This document shows positions 7,597-16,239 of a stretch of 64,000 bases of DNA, piece after piece. The DNA lies in the NCBI RefSeq assembly GCF_002149965.1, contig NZ_MSQB01000028.1, positions 11,613-75,612 on the forward strand, in the 5' to 3' direction. The number at the start of each line of letters is the position of its first letter. Position 1 is the stretch's first letter. Source of the stretch: Novosphingobium panipatense (GTDB lineage Bacteria; Pseudomonadota; Alphaproteobacteria; Sphingomonadales; Sphingomonadaceae). Both the position numbers and the translations under genes were made by a program. The notes under the pieces are model-generated. The model saw only the letters and a program-made list of their open reading frames with translations. It was not told where the DNA came from and searched no databases.

Positions 7597-8508
7597 TCAG
7601 GCGGCTGCGGCTGCATCCACCTTCTGGGTCGAACCCTTGTAGATCTCGTCGATCGCATCACCGAGGGCGGCGTCGAACTCGGCATCGCTCATCTGCGAAC
7701 GCAGGTCCTGCAGCAGCGCGCGGCTGAAGCTGGCAATGATGCCCTTGTTGCGGGCCAGTTCCACGCAGGCTTCGGGACGCTCGTAACCGCCCGAGAGCGC
7801 CACCACGCGCAGCACCTTGGGGTGCGAGACGAGCGGGTCGAACGTGCCCGGCACGATCGGCAGCGAGAGCTTGAGCATGACGCGCGTGCCTTCCGGCAGG
7901 GCATCGAGGTTCTTGAGGATCTCGGCCAGGAGCAGCTTGTCGCACTCGGCGCGCGTCTCGCTCTTGATGTTTACCTCGGGCTCGATGATCGGCATCATGC
8001 CGTGCGAGAGCACCTGGCGGCCGATCTCGAACTGCTGCGAGACGACGGCAGCGATACCTTCGGCATTGGCCGAGTTGATCACCGAACGCTCCTTGGTGCC
8101 GTAGACGCCCAGGGCCTTCGACCGTTCGAGCAGGGCATCGAGCGTCGGCATCGGCTTCATCATCTGAACGCCGTTGGCTTCGTCCTCAAGGCCCTTGTCG
8201 ATCTTGATGAAGGGCACCACGCCCTTGGCGATCAGGGCCTGCGGGGTGGGCACGCCGTTCACCTGCCCGTCCATCGTGCGCTCGAACAGGATCGCGCCGA
8301 TCACCTTGTCCCCGGTGAATGCAGGCGATGCGATGATGCGGGCGCGCATCTGGTGGATCAGGCCGAACATTTCCTCTTCGGTCGACCAGGCGCCTTCCTC
8401 GATGCCGTAGCCCTTGAGCGCCTTCGGGGTCGAACCGCCGCTCTGGTCGAGCGCGGCGATGAAACCGTTCCCGTCGGCCATTTTGGCCGTCATCTCTGAA
8501 AATTCCAT
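7597..8508 (-). CDS. Class I fructose-bisphosphate aldolase
   Basis: Cleaves fructose 1,6-bisphosphate to dihydroxyacetone phosphate and glyceraldehyde 3-phosphate through a Schiff-base lysine. The product is 303 aa, the size of the bacterial class I (FdaB-like) enzymes. It has the FIAALDQSGGSTPKAL N-terminus, the VPFIKIDKGLED strand, the PIIEPEVNIKSE block and MKLSLPIVPG, which includes the expected active-site lysine. The ATG at 8508 is preceded by a strong AGGAGG-like site seven to eight bases upstream; extending to 8538 would lose it. It ends the tkt-gap-pgk run on this strand, with an acyltransferase gene between it and pgk. Confidence 0.95.
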   Translation of the reverse strand: MEFSEMTAKMADGNGFIAALDQSGGSTPKALKGYGIEEGAWSTEEEMFGLIHQMRARIIASPAFTGDKVIGAILFERTMDGQVNGVPTPQALIAKGVVPFIKIDKGLEDEANGVQMMKPMPTLDALLERSKALGVYGTKERSVINSANAEGIAAVVSQQFEIGRQVLSHGMMPIIEPEVNIKSETRAECDKLLLAEILKNLDALPEGTRVMLKLSLPIVPGTFDPLVSHPKVLRVVALSGGYERPEACVELARNKGIIASFSRALLQDLRSQMSDAEFDAALGDAIDEIYKGSTQKVDAAAAA

Positions 8509-8589
8509 GGTTTTTCTCCTCCTAAGTTGTGTCAGCAACCTGAAACGGGCTTATTCTGCGAGGCTCCGTTTCGCAACTGCGGCAAAAGG

Positions 8590-9675
8590 CTATCCGTCGG
8601 TTGGGTGATCCGTTCCGACGACACGCGCCTGCTTGCGGCGGCGCAGCATGTCGGAAAGCAGGGTGCGCGCGGGAACGTCTATCCAGCGCACGCAGAACCA
8701 TGCGACGGCAAGGCAGGTTCCCAGAAAGACGAAGGCCATCAGCACTTCGTCGTATTGCAGGTCGTCCTTGAAATAGCGCATCGGTTCGATCAGCGCCCAG
8801 TGGACGGCATAGAGCGCGAAGGACACCTCGCCCACGAACCAGGCCGCCGGAGCCAGCCTGCGAGACGGCTCCACGCGCGATCCCAGCCAGACCAGCAGGG
8901 GCGAGATCACCAGCGTGCAGGCAAGGTCGTAATGCGCCGCTGCCAGCCATTTGGGATCGGCCAGCAACATGACGGCGATGGCGACAAGGCACAGCAGACC
9001 GGCCAAGGTCGCCGGGCGGTGCGCGGGCTGGCGTAGCCGCGCGATCAGCATTCCGGCACAGAAGGAATAGAGCGTGCGGGCAAGCGCCAGCGGCCACTCC
9101 CCCCAGACCGCGCCGATATTGCCCGATCCGTTCTCCAGCACCGCCGGCGCGAACAGCCATGCGCTGGCCAGGCAGACCGCCACCAGCGCCACGCGCGGCA
9201 GGCGGAACAGCAGCACGACCATCGCCAGATTGGCGACCAGCTCGTAGAACAGCGACCAGGCCGGGACATTGAGCGGGAACAGCGTGCCCGTCAGCGGAGA
9301 AGGCAACATCGCGGCATTGATGCCCGTGCTGATCAGGATGGTCCTGAGCGGCAACGAGGTGTCGCCGCCGGTATGGAGACGAACAAGGCCCACCGTGGTC
9401 GTCAGCAGCACGCCGACGAGGAACAGCGGATAGAGCCGCACCAGGCGCTTCATCATGAATTGGCCGGTGCCCATGCCTTCCTGCCAGCGCGGCAGGTAGC
9501 TGGCGCAGAGCACGAAGCCCGACAGCGCGAAGAAGAAGTCCACCGCGACGTAGCCGTGCGGTGCCTGGGAGATGTTGAAATGAAACAGCGCCACGGCAAG
9601 CGCGGCGATCCCGCGCATGCCGTCGAGCGTTACGTAGCGATCGTGCCAGGGCGGGCGGGCGGTCTTGGTGGACAT
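8590..9675 (-). CDS. Membrane acyltransferase (acyltransferase-3 family)
   Basis: A 361-aa integral inner-membrane protein of the OafA/YrhL/NolL-type acyltransferase-3 family, which O-acylates sugars of exported glycans or lipids. The family signature LDGMRGIAALAVALFHF lies near residues 18-34, with the conserved FFFALSGFVL segment next, and about ten hydrophobic segments follow. I chose the ATG at 9675; further upstream the frame runs into a dispersed palindromic repeat (9684-9820) and is not real coding. It interrupts the otherwise conserved pgk-fba order, so it looks like an accessory insertion. The glycan substrate is unknown. Confidence 0.9.
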   Translation of the reverse strand: MSTKTARPPWHDRYVTLDGMRGIAALAVALFHFNISQAPHGYVAVDFFFALSGFVLCASYLPRWQEGMGTGQFMMKRLVRLYPLFLVGVLLTTTVGLVRLHTGGDTSLPLRTILISTGINAAMLPSPLTGTLFPLNVPAWSLFYELVANLAMVVLLFRLPRVALVAVCLASAWLFAPAVLENGSGNIGAVWGEWPLALARTLYSFCAGMLIARLRQPAHRPATLAGLLCLVAIAVMLLADPKWLAAAHYDLACTLVISPLLVWLGSRVEPSRRLAPAAWFVGEVSFALYAVHWALIEPMRYFKDDLQYDEVLMAFVFLGTCLAVAWFCVRWIDVPARTLLSDMLRRRKQARVVGTDHPTDG

Positions 9676-9683
9676 CTTCCTCT

Positions 9684-9820
9684 CGTCGTCCCGGACCGAT
9701 CCGGGACCGCTGGCCGTGAACAGCCCATCTGGCGGCGATACCCCCACACGATGGGGAGCGCCCTGCCGCAAGGGCGCTCCTAAAGACATCCACCGGTCCC
9801 GGATCAAGTCCGGGACGACG
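9684..9820. repeat. Dispersed palindromic repeat, CGTCGTCCCGGA family, copy 1
   Basis: Outer arms CGTCGTCCCGGA.../...TCCGGGACGACG flank an inner perfect hairpin (GGAGCGCCCT and complement, about 9754-9780). Close relatives lie at 23828, 34715 and 40850. It fills the gap between pgk and the acyltransferase gene and could act as a transcription attenuator or terminator. Confidence 0.85.
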
Positions 9821-9824
9821 TTTT

Positions 9825-11024
9825 TTACGCCGAAAGTGCGGCGACTCCGGGAAGCTCCTTGCCTTCCATCCATTCGAGGAAGGCGCCGCCTGCCGTCGAG
9901 ATGTACGAGAAGTCACCGGCCACGCCCGCATGGTTGAGAGCGGCAACCGTATCGCCGCCCCCCGCCACCGAAACGAGCGAACCCTCGCGGGTCAGCGCCG
10001 CTGCCGTCTTCGCAAGCGCGACGGTAGCCGCGTCAAAGGGCACCGTCTCGAAGGCGCCGAGCGGGCCGTTCCACACGAGCGTACGGCAGGTCTTGAGCAC
10101 GTCGCTCAGGGCTTCCACCGCCAGCGGACCGACATCGAGGATCATCTCGTCGGCGGCGACTTCATGGACATTGCAGGTCCGCAGGCTGGGCGGATTGGCG
10201 GCGAATTCCTTCGACACCACGACTTCGTAGGGAAGGTGAACGGTGCAGCCCGACTGGTCCGCGGTTTCGAGAATCTCGTTCGCCGTGCCGGTGAGGTCGT
10301 GTTCGCAGAGCGACTTGCCCACGTCCACGCCTTTGGCGGCGAGGAAAGTGTTGGCCATGCCGCCGCCGATGATCAGGTGATCGACCTGGGTGACGAGGTG
10401 CTTGAGCACGTCCAGCTTGGACGAAACCTTGGCGCCGCCGACGACCGCCGCGACCGGCTTTTCCGGGGTGCCCAGCGCCTTGTCGAGCGCTTCGAGTTCG
10501 GCCTGCATCGAGCGACCCGCATAGGCCGGGAGCACATGGGCCAGGCCTTCGGTCGTCGCGTGGGCGCGGTGGGCGGCCGAGAAGGCGTCGTTGACGTAGA
10601 AGTCGGCATTGGCGGCGATCGCCTTGACGAGTTCGGGGTCGTTCTTTTCCTCGCCCTTCCAGAAGCGGGTGTTCTCGAGGATGGCGATGTCTCCGGCGCG
10701 CAGGATGCCGACGGCCTGCTTGACCACGTCACCGGCGATCTCGGGCACGAACATCACTTCCTTGCCGAGCACCTTCTCCACTGCGCCGACCACCATCGAC
10801 AGCGACTGGGTGGAAACGCGCTCGCCCTTGGGGCGCCCGAAGTGTGCAAGCAGGAGCACCTTGGCGCCGCGTTCGGAAAGCTCCAGCACGGTAGGCGCGG
10901 CGGCGCGGATACGGGTATCGTCGGTAACGACGGCGTCCTGCATCGGCAGGTTGAGGTCCACGCGCACCAGCGCGACCTTCCCCGTCACGTCACCAAGGTC
11001 ATCAAGGGTCTTGAAAGCACTCAT
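9825..11024 (-). CDS. pgk: Phosphoglycerate kinase
   Basis: Glycolytic/gluconeogenic kinase that interconverts 1,3-bisphosphoglycerate plus ADP with 3-phosphoglycerate plus ATP. The product is 399 aa with the N-terminal substrate block VALVRVDLNLPMQD (about 17-30), the basic patch LLAHFGRPKG, and the C-terminal nucleotide site including VSVAGGGDTVAALNHAG. I chose the ATG at 11024, which overlaps the MOSC gene's stop codon (ATGA), so translation is probably coupled. A palindromic repeat follows four bases after the stop. Confidence 0.98.
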   Translation of the reverse strand: MSAFKTLDDLGDVTGKVALVRVDLNLPMQDAVVTDDTRIRAAAPTVLELSERGAKVLLLAHFGRPKGERVSTQSLSMVVGAVEKVLGKEVMFVPEIAGDVVKQAVGILRAGDIAILENTRFWKGEEKNDPELVKAIAANADFYVNDAFSAAHRAHATTEGLAHVLPAYAGRSMQAELEALDKALGTPEKPVAAVVGGAKVSSKLDVLKHLVTQVDHLIIGGGMANTFLAAKGVDVGKSLCEHDLTGTANEILETADQSGCTVHLPYEVVVSKEFAANPPSLRTCNVHEVAADEMILDVGPLAVEALSDVLKTCRTLVWNGPLGAFETVPFDAATVALAKTAAALTREGSLVSVAGGGDTVAALNHAGVAGDFSYISTAGGAFLEWMEGKELPGVAALSA

Positions 11025-11494
11025 CGCTCGATCCTTATCTCGTCGCCGACGGCAATCGCGCCGTCCGTCAGCACCGTGCCCAGCACGCCGCCCCGCCAGT
11101 CCGGCAGGAGCGCGGCCTTGAGCCCCGGCGCCACTTCTTCCATGCGGCTGCATGGGTCGCATTCCATGGTCACTGCGATGCGCAGGCTTTGCCCGATGGC
11201 GATCACGTAACCCGCCTCATGCGGGAAACGGAGCCCCTCCACCAGCAGATTGGCGCGCCGGGCATGCCATGGCGGATAGTCGCCTTCCGCCAGGCGCAAG
11301 TCGCGCAGGGCTGCCAGCCAATCCTCGGCGGCGAGCAGCGATACCTGCCTGCGCGGCACTCTTCCCGGACGCACCGCGCCGCGAAAGTCCCCCTGGACTC
11401 CCGCGGCGACAGTCACGGCGGCGGACCGCAATTCCTCCATCGGTGCGCGCGGCCTTTTCCGCCGCGCGATGCCGATCAGGCGGCCCGCCTCCAT
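11021..11494 (-). CDS. MOSC-domain protein
   Basis: A 157-aa protein made essentially of one MOSC domain, the fold found at the C-terminus of molybdenum-cofactor sulfurases and in YiiM-type molybdoenzymes. The conserved cysteine region is visible as MECDPCSRMEEV near residues 109-120, followed by the LLPDWRGGVLGTVLTDG block. It lies between gap (21 bp away) and pgk (4-bp overlap), so it is co-transcribed with central carbon genes, though no metabolic link is evident. Small stand-alone MOSC proteins are poorly characterised, and its substrate is unknown. Confidence 0.85.
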   Translation of the reverse strand: MEAGRLIGIARRKRPRAPMEELRSAAVTVAAGVQGDFRGAVRPGRVPRRQVSLLAAEDWLAALRDLRLAEGDYPPWHARRANLLVEGLRFPHEAGYVIAIGQSLRIAVTMECDPCSRMEEVAPGLKAALLPDWRGGVLGTVLTDGAIAVGDEIRIER

Positions 11495-11515
11495 CAGGTC
11501 CTCAGAGCAGACGCA

Positions 11516-12523
11516 TCAGAGGAACTTGGCCATCACGCCGGCCGTGTCGATCATGCGATTGGAGAAGCCCCACTCGTTGTCGTACCACGACAGGACGCGG
11601 ACCAGCTTGCCTTCGAGCACGGCGGTCTCGAGGCTGTCGATGGTCGACGAATGCGCATCGTGGTTGAAGTCGATCGAGACCAGCGGTTCCTCGGTGTAAC
11701 CGAGCACGCCCTTCAGTTCACCCTCGGCCGCTTCCTTGAGCAGCGCGTTGACTTCCTCGGCGGTGGTATCGCGCTTCGGCACGAAAGTCAGGTCGACGAC
11801 CGAGACGTTCGGGGTCGGCACGCGGATCGACGAACCGTCGAGCTTGCCCTTCAGGTCGGGAAGAACGAGGCCCACGGCCACGGCGGCGCCGGTGCTGGTG
11901 GGGATCATGTTCATCGCGGCGGCGCGGGCGCGGCGCGGATCCTTGTGGATCTGGTCGAGGATCTTCTGGTCGTTGGTGTACGAGTGGATCGTGGTCATCA
12001 GACCGCGCTCGATACCGATCTTCTCGTTCAGCACCTTGGCGAAGGGCGCCAGGCAGTTGGTGGTGCAGGAAGCGTTCGACACGACGACGTGCTCGGCGGT
12101 CAGCTCCTTGTGGTTCACGCCGTAAACGACGGTGAGGTCCACGCCCTTGGCCGGAGCCGAGACGAGCACGCGCTTGGCGCCCGCGTCGATGTGCTTGCCG
12201 GCGCTTGCCTTGTCGGTGAAGAAGCCGGTGCATTCGAGCACGATGTCCACGCCCTGCGCGGCGTGCGGCAGGTTCGCGGGGTCACGCTCGGCCGTCACAT
12301 GGATGCGCTTGCCGTTGACGACGAGGTCGGTGCCGTCGACTTCCACGGTGCCTTCGAAAGTACCGTGGACGCTGTCGCGCTTGAACAGGAGGGCATTGGC
12401 CTGGGCGTCGGCCAGATCGTTGATCGAAACCAGCTCGAGGTCATGGTCCGTGCGTTCGAGAATTGCGCGGGCAACATTGCGCCCGATACGTCCGAAACCG
12501 TTGATCGCAACCTTGGTCGCCAT
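11516..12523 (-). CDS. gap: Glyceraldehyde-3-phosphate dehydrogenase, type I
   Basis: Oxidises and phosphorylates glyceraldehyde 3-phosphate to 1,3-bisphosphoglycerate. The product is 335 aa with the Rossmann motif VAINGFGRIGRNVARA at residues 5-20, the catalytic Cys153 in SNASCTTNCLAP, and the His of TTIHSYTNDQ around position 180. Asp36 in SINDLAD favours NAD over NADP as cofactor. The start is preceded by GAGGAG. It lies 16 bp after tkt and 21 bp before the MOSC gene, so one transcript is likely. Confidence 0.98.
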   Translation of the reverse strand: MATKVAINGFGRIGRNVARAILERTDHDLELVSINDLADAQANALLFKRDSVHGTFEGTVEVDGTDLVVNGKRIHVTAERDPANLPHAAQGVDIVLECTGFFTDKASAGKHIDAGAKRVLVSAPAKGVDLTVVYGVNHKELTAEHVVVSNASCTTNCLAPFAKVLNEKIGIERGLMTTIHSYTNDQKILDQIHKDPRRARAAAMNMIPTSTGAAVAVGLVLPDLKGKLDGSSIRVPTPNVSVVDLTFVPKRDTTAEEVNALLKEAAEGELKGVLGYTEEPLVSIDFNHDAHSSTIDSLETAVLEGKLVRVLSWYDNEWGFSNRMIDTAGVMAKFL

Positions 12524-12539
12524 TGGTATGTTCTCCTCT

Positions 12540-14528
12540 TTAAACGCTGAGCTTGTTGAGAATCTTCGGGACGATCGCTTCGACAGAGAAGCCGAAGCGC
12601 GCGAACAGATCCTTGGCCGGAGCCGAGGCGCCGAAGCGGTCGAGACCGATGTTCAGGCCGCCGTTGCGGCTCTGTGCGGTGTAACGCTCCCAGCCCATGG
12701 TCGTGCCGGCCTCGATCGAGACCTTCAGGATCGACGCGTCATTGGGCAGGATCTCGTGCTGGTAGGCTTCGTCCTGCGCGGCGAACAGTTCCATGCACGG
12801 CATCGAGACGACGTCCGCGCCGATGCCCTGCGATTCCAGCTCGTCCTTCACCTTGACCGCCAGCTCCACTTCCGAGCCGGTAGCGATCAGGATGACCTTG
12901 CGGTCGGCCTGGGCATGGCGAAGCGTGTAGGCACCGCGCGCCGAAAGCATGTCGCCGGTCTTGCGCAGCTGCGGCAGGTTCTGGCGGGTAAGCGCCAGCA
13001 CCGAAGGCGTGTCCTGCGACTCGAGTGCAATGTTCCAGCACTCCGCCGTCTCGATCACGTCGGCGGGACGGAACACGTAGAGGTTGGGAATAAGGCGCAT
13101 CGACATGACATGCTCGACCGGCTGGTGGGTCGGGCCGTCTTCGCCGAGGCCGATCGAATCGTGGGTCAGCACGTAGATCGCGCGGGTCTGCTGCAGGGCC
13201 GAGAGACGGATCGCATTGCGGCAGTAGTCCGAGAAGATCAGGAACGTGCCGCCGTAGGGGATCACGCCGCCGTGCAGCGCCATGCCGTTGAGCGCCGCGG
13301 CCATGCCGAATTCACGGATGCCGTAATAGACGTAGCGGCCGCCGTAGTTGTCAGGCGTGAACGGTTCCTGGCACTTGGCCTTGGTGTTGTTCGAGCCGGT
13401 AAGGTCGGCCGAACCGCCGACCATCTCGGGCACCGCAGGCGCCAGCACGTTCAGCCAGTTTTCCGAGGCCTTGCGGGTGGCGACGGTGGCGTCGCCTTCC
13501 AGCCACTCGGCCAGCTTCGCACGGATCGCGTCGGTTTCGGGCAGTTCGCCGGCCATGCGGCGGCTGAACTCGTCGGCCTTGTCCGAAGCGGCAAGGCGGG
13601 CAAACCACTCGGCATTGGCAGCAGCGCCCCTTTCGCCGAGCGCGCGCCAGTCGGCCAGGATTTCGGCGGGGATTTCGAAAGGCGCCGAAGTCCAGCCGAA
13701 GTATTCGCGGGCAGCGGCCACTTCGGCATCGCCCAGCGCGGCGCCGTGAACATCGTGGCCGCCCTGCTTGTTGGGGGCACCCTTGCCGATAACGGTCTTG
13801 CAGGCGACCAGCGTGGGCTTGTCCGAAGCGGCAGCCTGGCCCAGCGCGCGTTCGATGTCGGCATAGTCATGGCCGTCGCACTCGAACACGTCCCAGCCCG
13901 AAGCGCGGTAGCGCGCCGGGATGTCTTCGCTGGTCGAAAGCGACGTGTCGCCGTCGATGGTGATCTTGTTGTCGTCCCATAGGACCTTGAGGCGGCCCAG
14001 CTTGAGCGTACCGGCCAGGCCGATGGCTTCGTGGTTGATGCCTTCCATGATGCAGCCGTCACCGGCGATCACCCAGGTACGGTGATCGACCAGCTCGTCT
14101 CCGAACGTGGCGTTGAGCTGGCGCTCGGCCATGGCCATGCCGACTGCCATGGCCAGCCCCTGGCCCAGCGGGCCGGTGGTGCATTCCACGCCTTCGATCA
14201 GGAAGTTTTCCGGGTGCCCCGCGCAGACCGAGCCGAGCTGGCGGAAATTGCGGATGTCTTCCATCGTCGGGCTGGCATAGCCGGTCAGGTGCAGCAGCGA
14301 GTAGATCAGCATCGACCCGTGACCCGCCGAAAGCACGAAGCGGTCGCGGTCCGCCCACTTGGGCTGGGCGGGGTCGAACTTGAGGAACTTCGAGAACAGG
14401 ACGGTGGCGACGTCGGCCATGCCCATGGGCATGCCGGGGTGGCCGCTGTTGGCCGCCTGGACAGCGTCCATCGAGAGCGCCCGAATGGCATTGGCCATCG
14501 GCGCGAGACGGTCAGCAGCAAGGGTCAT
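12540..14528 (-). CDS. tkt: Transketolase
   Basis: Thiamine-diphosphate enzyme that transfers two-carbon units between sugar phosphates in the non-oxidative pentose phosphate pathway. The product is 662 aa, the standard length. It has the N-terminal AANSGHPGMPMGMADV block, the ThDP/metal site GDGCIMEGINHEAIG, and the central LTHDSIGLGEDGPTHQPVEH block with the catalytic His region. I chose the ATG at 14528, preceded by GGAG; the frame stays open far upstream into the divergent promoter region but without protein character. It is the first gene of the minus-strand carbon cluster. Confidence 0.98.
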   Translation of the reverse strand: MTLAADRLAPMANAIRALSMDAVQAANSGHPGMPMGMADVATVLFSKFLKFDPAQPKWADRDRFVLSAGHGSMLIYSLLHLTGYASPTMEDIRNFRQLGSVCAGHPENFLIEGVECTTGPLGQGLAMAVGMAMAERQLNATFGDELVDHRTWVIAGDGCIMEGINHEAIGLAGTLKLGRLKVLWDDNKITIDGDTSLSTSEDIPARYRASGWDVFECDGHDYADIERALGQAAASDKPTLVACKTVIGKGAPNKQGGHDVHGAALGDAEVAAAREYFGWTSAPFEIPAEILADWRALGERGAAANAEWFARLAASDKADEFSRRMAGELPETDAIRAKLAEWLEGDATVATRKASENWLNVLAPAVPEMVGGSADLTGSNNTKAKCQEPFTPDNYGGRYVYYGIREFGMAAALNGMALHGGVIPYGGTFLIFSDYCRNAIRLSALQQTRAIYVLTHDSIGLGEDGPTHQPVEHVMSMRLIPNLYVFRPADVIETAECWNIALESQDTPSVLALTRQNLPQLRKTGDMLSARGAYTLRHAQADRKVILIATGSEVELAVKVKDELESQGIGADVVSMPCMELFAAQDEAYQHEILPNDASILKVSIEAGTTMGWERYTAQSRNGGLNIGLDRFGASAPAKDLFARFGFSVEAIVPKILNKLSV

Positions 14529-14765
14529 CGTGAAGGCTCCGAAAACGGAAAAGAATGGGACGATTCGAACTTGCCGACCCCCTTTAGGGCGAGGCCGCCT
14601 CCCGTCAAGTTCACCTAAGGAGGATTGGCCTGCCCCGTATATGGGGACTTGTACATATATGTGCCAATCACATGACGGCACTTGAGCCTCGACTGATCGA
14701 AAGCCCTGTGAACAAGGCCAAGAGGTTGATTGCCTTTTGGCGGTTTCACGGTAGCGCAGGCGGGA

Positions 14766-14966
14766 ATGGAAAAGGTGACGAACGAGGCCGCGACAGAGCA
14801 GGCAGTCGACAGAATTCGGGCCGCACTGGCGCGGCTCGAACGGGCGGTTTCGCAAAGCCGCGACTTGCAGGAGCGTCATGTCCGCCTGCGCGGATCGGTT
14901 GAGGAAACGCTGGGCGAGATCGACGCCCTCCTCGCCCAGAACCTCTCCTCCCGGCAGAAGCCCTGA
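14766..14966 (+). CDS. Small coiled-coil protein upstream of zapA (ZauP-like)
   Basis: A 66-aa acidic, helical protein with heptad-like leucines (ALARLERAV, VRLRGSVEETLGEIDALL). It ends four bases before zapA. In Caulobacter a short coiled-coil gene directly upstream of zapA encodes ZauP, the ZapA partner that focuses the Z-ring. Position, size and predicted structure match, so I infer the same role. Similarity at such length is weak evidence by itself. The ATG at 14766 is preferred over 14730. Confidence 0.65.
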   Translation: MEKVTNEAATEQAVDRIRAALARLERAVSQSRDLQERHVRLRGSVEETLGEIDALLAQNLSSRQKP

Positions 14967-14970
14967 GGCG

Positions 14971-15330
14971 ATGGCGAACATCACCCTTACGATCGGCGGG
15001 CGCGAATTCATGCTCGCCTGTGCGAACGGCGAGGAAGCCCACCTCACCGGGCTCGCCGGGATGATCGACGAGAAACTGGCCCAGGCCGGCGTCGTCGGGC
15101 AGACCGAACCGCGCATGCTGCTTTTCGCATCGCTGATGCTGGCGGACGAACTGCACGAGCTGCGCCAGCGCGTCGCCCTTCCCGAACCGGCCCCCGAGCC
15201 CGTTCCAGCGCCGGCCGCAACTCCTGGCGAACCGGTGATCCCGACCGTTCTGGTCGACGAACTCGTGCGAATTGCCGATCATGTCGAAAATCTTGCCGAC
15301 CTCCTTGAGCAGCGCGCGCCGAACGCCTAA
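14971..15330 (+). CDS. zapA: Cell division protein ZapA
   Basis: Cytoplasmic FtsZ-ring-associated protein that cross-links FtsZ protofilaments. The product is 119 aa. The N-terminal globular domain starts ITLTIGGREFMLACANGEE, followed by a long helix (FASLMLADELHELRQRV). The C-terminal extension is rich in Pro, Glu and Ala and ends in a second helix (ELVRIADHVENLADLLEQ). It is adjacent to the ZauP-like gene. Its stop codon TAA (15328-15330) is shared with the -10 box of the 6S RNA promoter. Confidence 0.93.
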   Translation: MANITLTIGGREFMLACANGEEAHLTGLAGMIDEKLAQAGVVGQTEPRMLLFASLMLADELHELRQRVALPEPAPEPVPAPAATPGEPVIPTVLVDELVRIADHVENLADLLEQRAPNA

Positions 15331-15333
15331 ATA
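15305..15333 (+). promoter_or_regulatory. Sigma-70-type promoter of 6S RNA inside the zapA 3' end
   Basis: TTGAGC (15305-15310), a 17-base spacer and TAAATA (15328-15333). The predicted start, about 15340, coincides with the foot of the 6S closing stem. The -10 box begins with the zapA stop codon. Confidence 0.6.
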
Positions 15334-15337
15334 AGGC

Positions 15338-15500
15338 GTGACGGGATCTGCCCGGCACGAGCCGTTCGAACATCCCTGAGGCTATAAGCAATCCAATGGG
15401 GGCTGTCCCTGCCCGGACCCTGGTCCGACGCACATGGTCCCCACCTGACGTCGAGGCGTCAGAGGATTTCTAGGCAACCGACCCATGGTGGACCCGTCAC
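15338..15500 (+). ncRNA. ssrS: 6S RNA
   Basis: Binds the housekeeping RNA polymerase holoenzyme and represses it in stationary phase by mimicking an open promoter. It lies between zapA and the folate cyclo-ligase gene, the conserved alphaproteobacterial location. The ends pair perfectly over 8 bp (15338-15345 with 15493-15500), closing a 163-nt rod of normal 6S length. Internally it has the characteristic CATCCCTGAGGCTATAAGC and GACCCTGGTCCGACGCACA segments of alphaproteobacterial 6S RNAs. The exact processed ends are inferred. Confidence 0.85.
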
Positions 15501-15623
15501 CCACTTCCCGGCCCGGAAGAGCCCTTCCGGCCTCATCCTTTTCGGCATCCGCAATGCCGTAATTCCGACATGCCGCGAAGGACCTTCGGTGGTATCGTCG
15601 CGGCCCTGACCGACCTTGCAGGA

Positions 15624-16238
15624 ATGGGACCCACGGTGGATTCGTCGCCTCCTTTCTCCCCTACGATCGAAAAAAGCGCCCTGCGCAAGATGCACCGGGC
15701 CGCGCGCGCCGAACATGTCGCCGCGCTGCCGCACGGCATGCGGGCGCTCGTTCTCAACCGCCCGCCCGCCCCCGTCGCGGAAATGATGCCCGAGGGCCTC
15801 ACCATCGGCCTCTACGCGCCGATGGGCGACGAGGCGCCGGCCTTCGGGTGGGCGCGCTGGCTTTCCGAGCACGATCGTCGCATCGCCCTGCCCTGGTTCG
15901 CCGCGCGTGACAGCGCCATGGAATTTCGCGAATGGGCCAACCCCTTCGACGAAGAGCAGCTGACCATCGGCCCCTGGGGCGCGCTTCAGCCGCTTGCCGA
16001 TGCGAAGCCGGTGGTTCCCGCGATCGTCGTCGTGCCGCTCATCGCCTTCACTGCCCAGGGGCACCGGCTCGGCCAGGGCGGCGGCCATTACGACCGCTGG
16101 CTGGAAGCCAATCCCGATGTTCCGGCGATCGGCCTTGCCTGGGATTGCCAGTTGGCCGAAAGTCTCCCGATCGAGCCGCACGACCGCATTCTCGATGCGG
16201 TGGTGACGCCGACCAGAATATACGAGGGAGAGATCTGA
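15624..16238 (+). CDS. 5-formyltetrahydrofolate cyclo-ligase
   Basis: ATP-dependent enzyme that converts 5-formyl-THF to 5,10-methenyl-THF and so recovers a dead-end folate. The product is about 204 aa. The N-terminal substrate motif is EKSALRKMHRAAR and the signature glycine-rich ATP loop is GHRLGQGGGHYDRWL near residues 150-164. Start codons are ambiguous: ATGs at 15570 and 15624 and a GTG at 15636 all lie ahead of the conserved helix. I chose 15624 from family length. Its place just after 6S RNA is conserved in proteobacteria (ssrS-ygfA), where co-transcription with 6S is common. Confidence 0.92.
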   Translation: MGPTVDSSPPFSPTIEKSALRKMHRAARAEHVAALPHGMRALVLNRPPAPVAEMMPEGLTIGLYAPMGDEAPAFGWARWLSEHDRRIALPWFAARDSAMEFREWANPFDEEQLTIGPWGALQPLADAKPVVPAIVVVPLIAFTAQGHRLGQGGGHYDRWLEANPDVPAIGLAWDCQLAESLPIEPHDRILDAVVTPTRIYEGEI

Positions 16239-16239
16239 C

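Noticed and set aside
9684..9820. Palindromic repeats taken as insertion sequences or a CRISPR array
   Set aside because: No transposase gene, no regular repeat-spacer units, and only about 100-150 bp per copy; they are REP-type elements.
14529..15116. Long N-terminal extension of transketolase
   Set aside because: It would overlap the divergent zauP-like and zapA genes, and canonical transketolase length starts at 14528.
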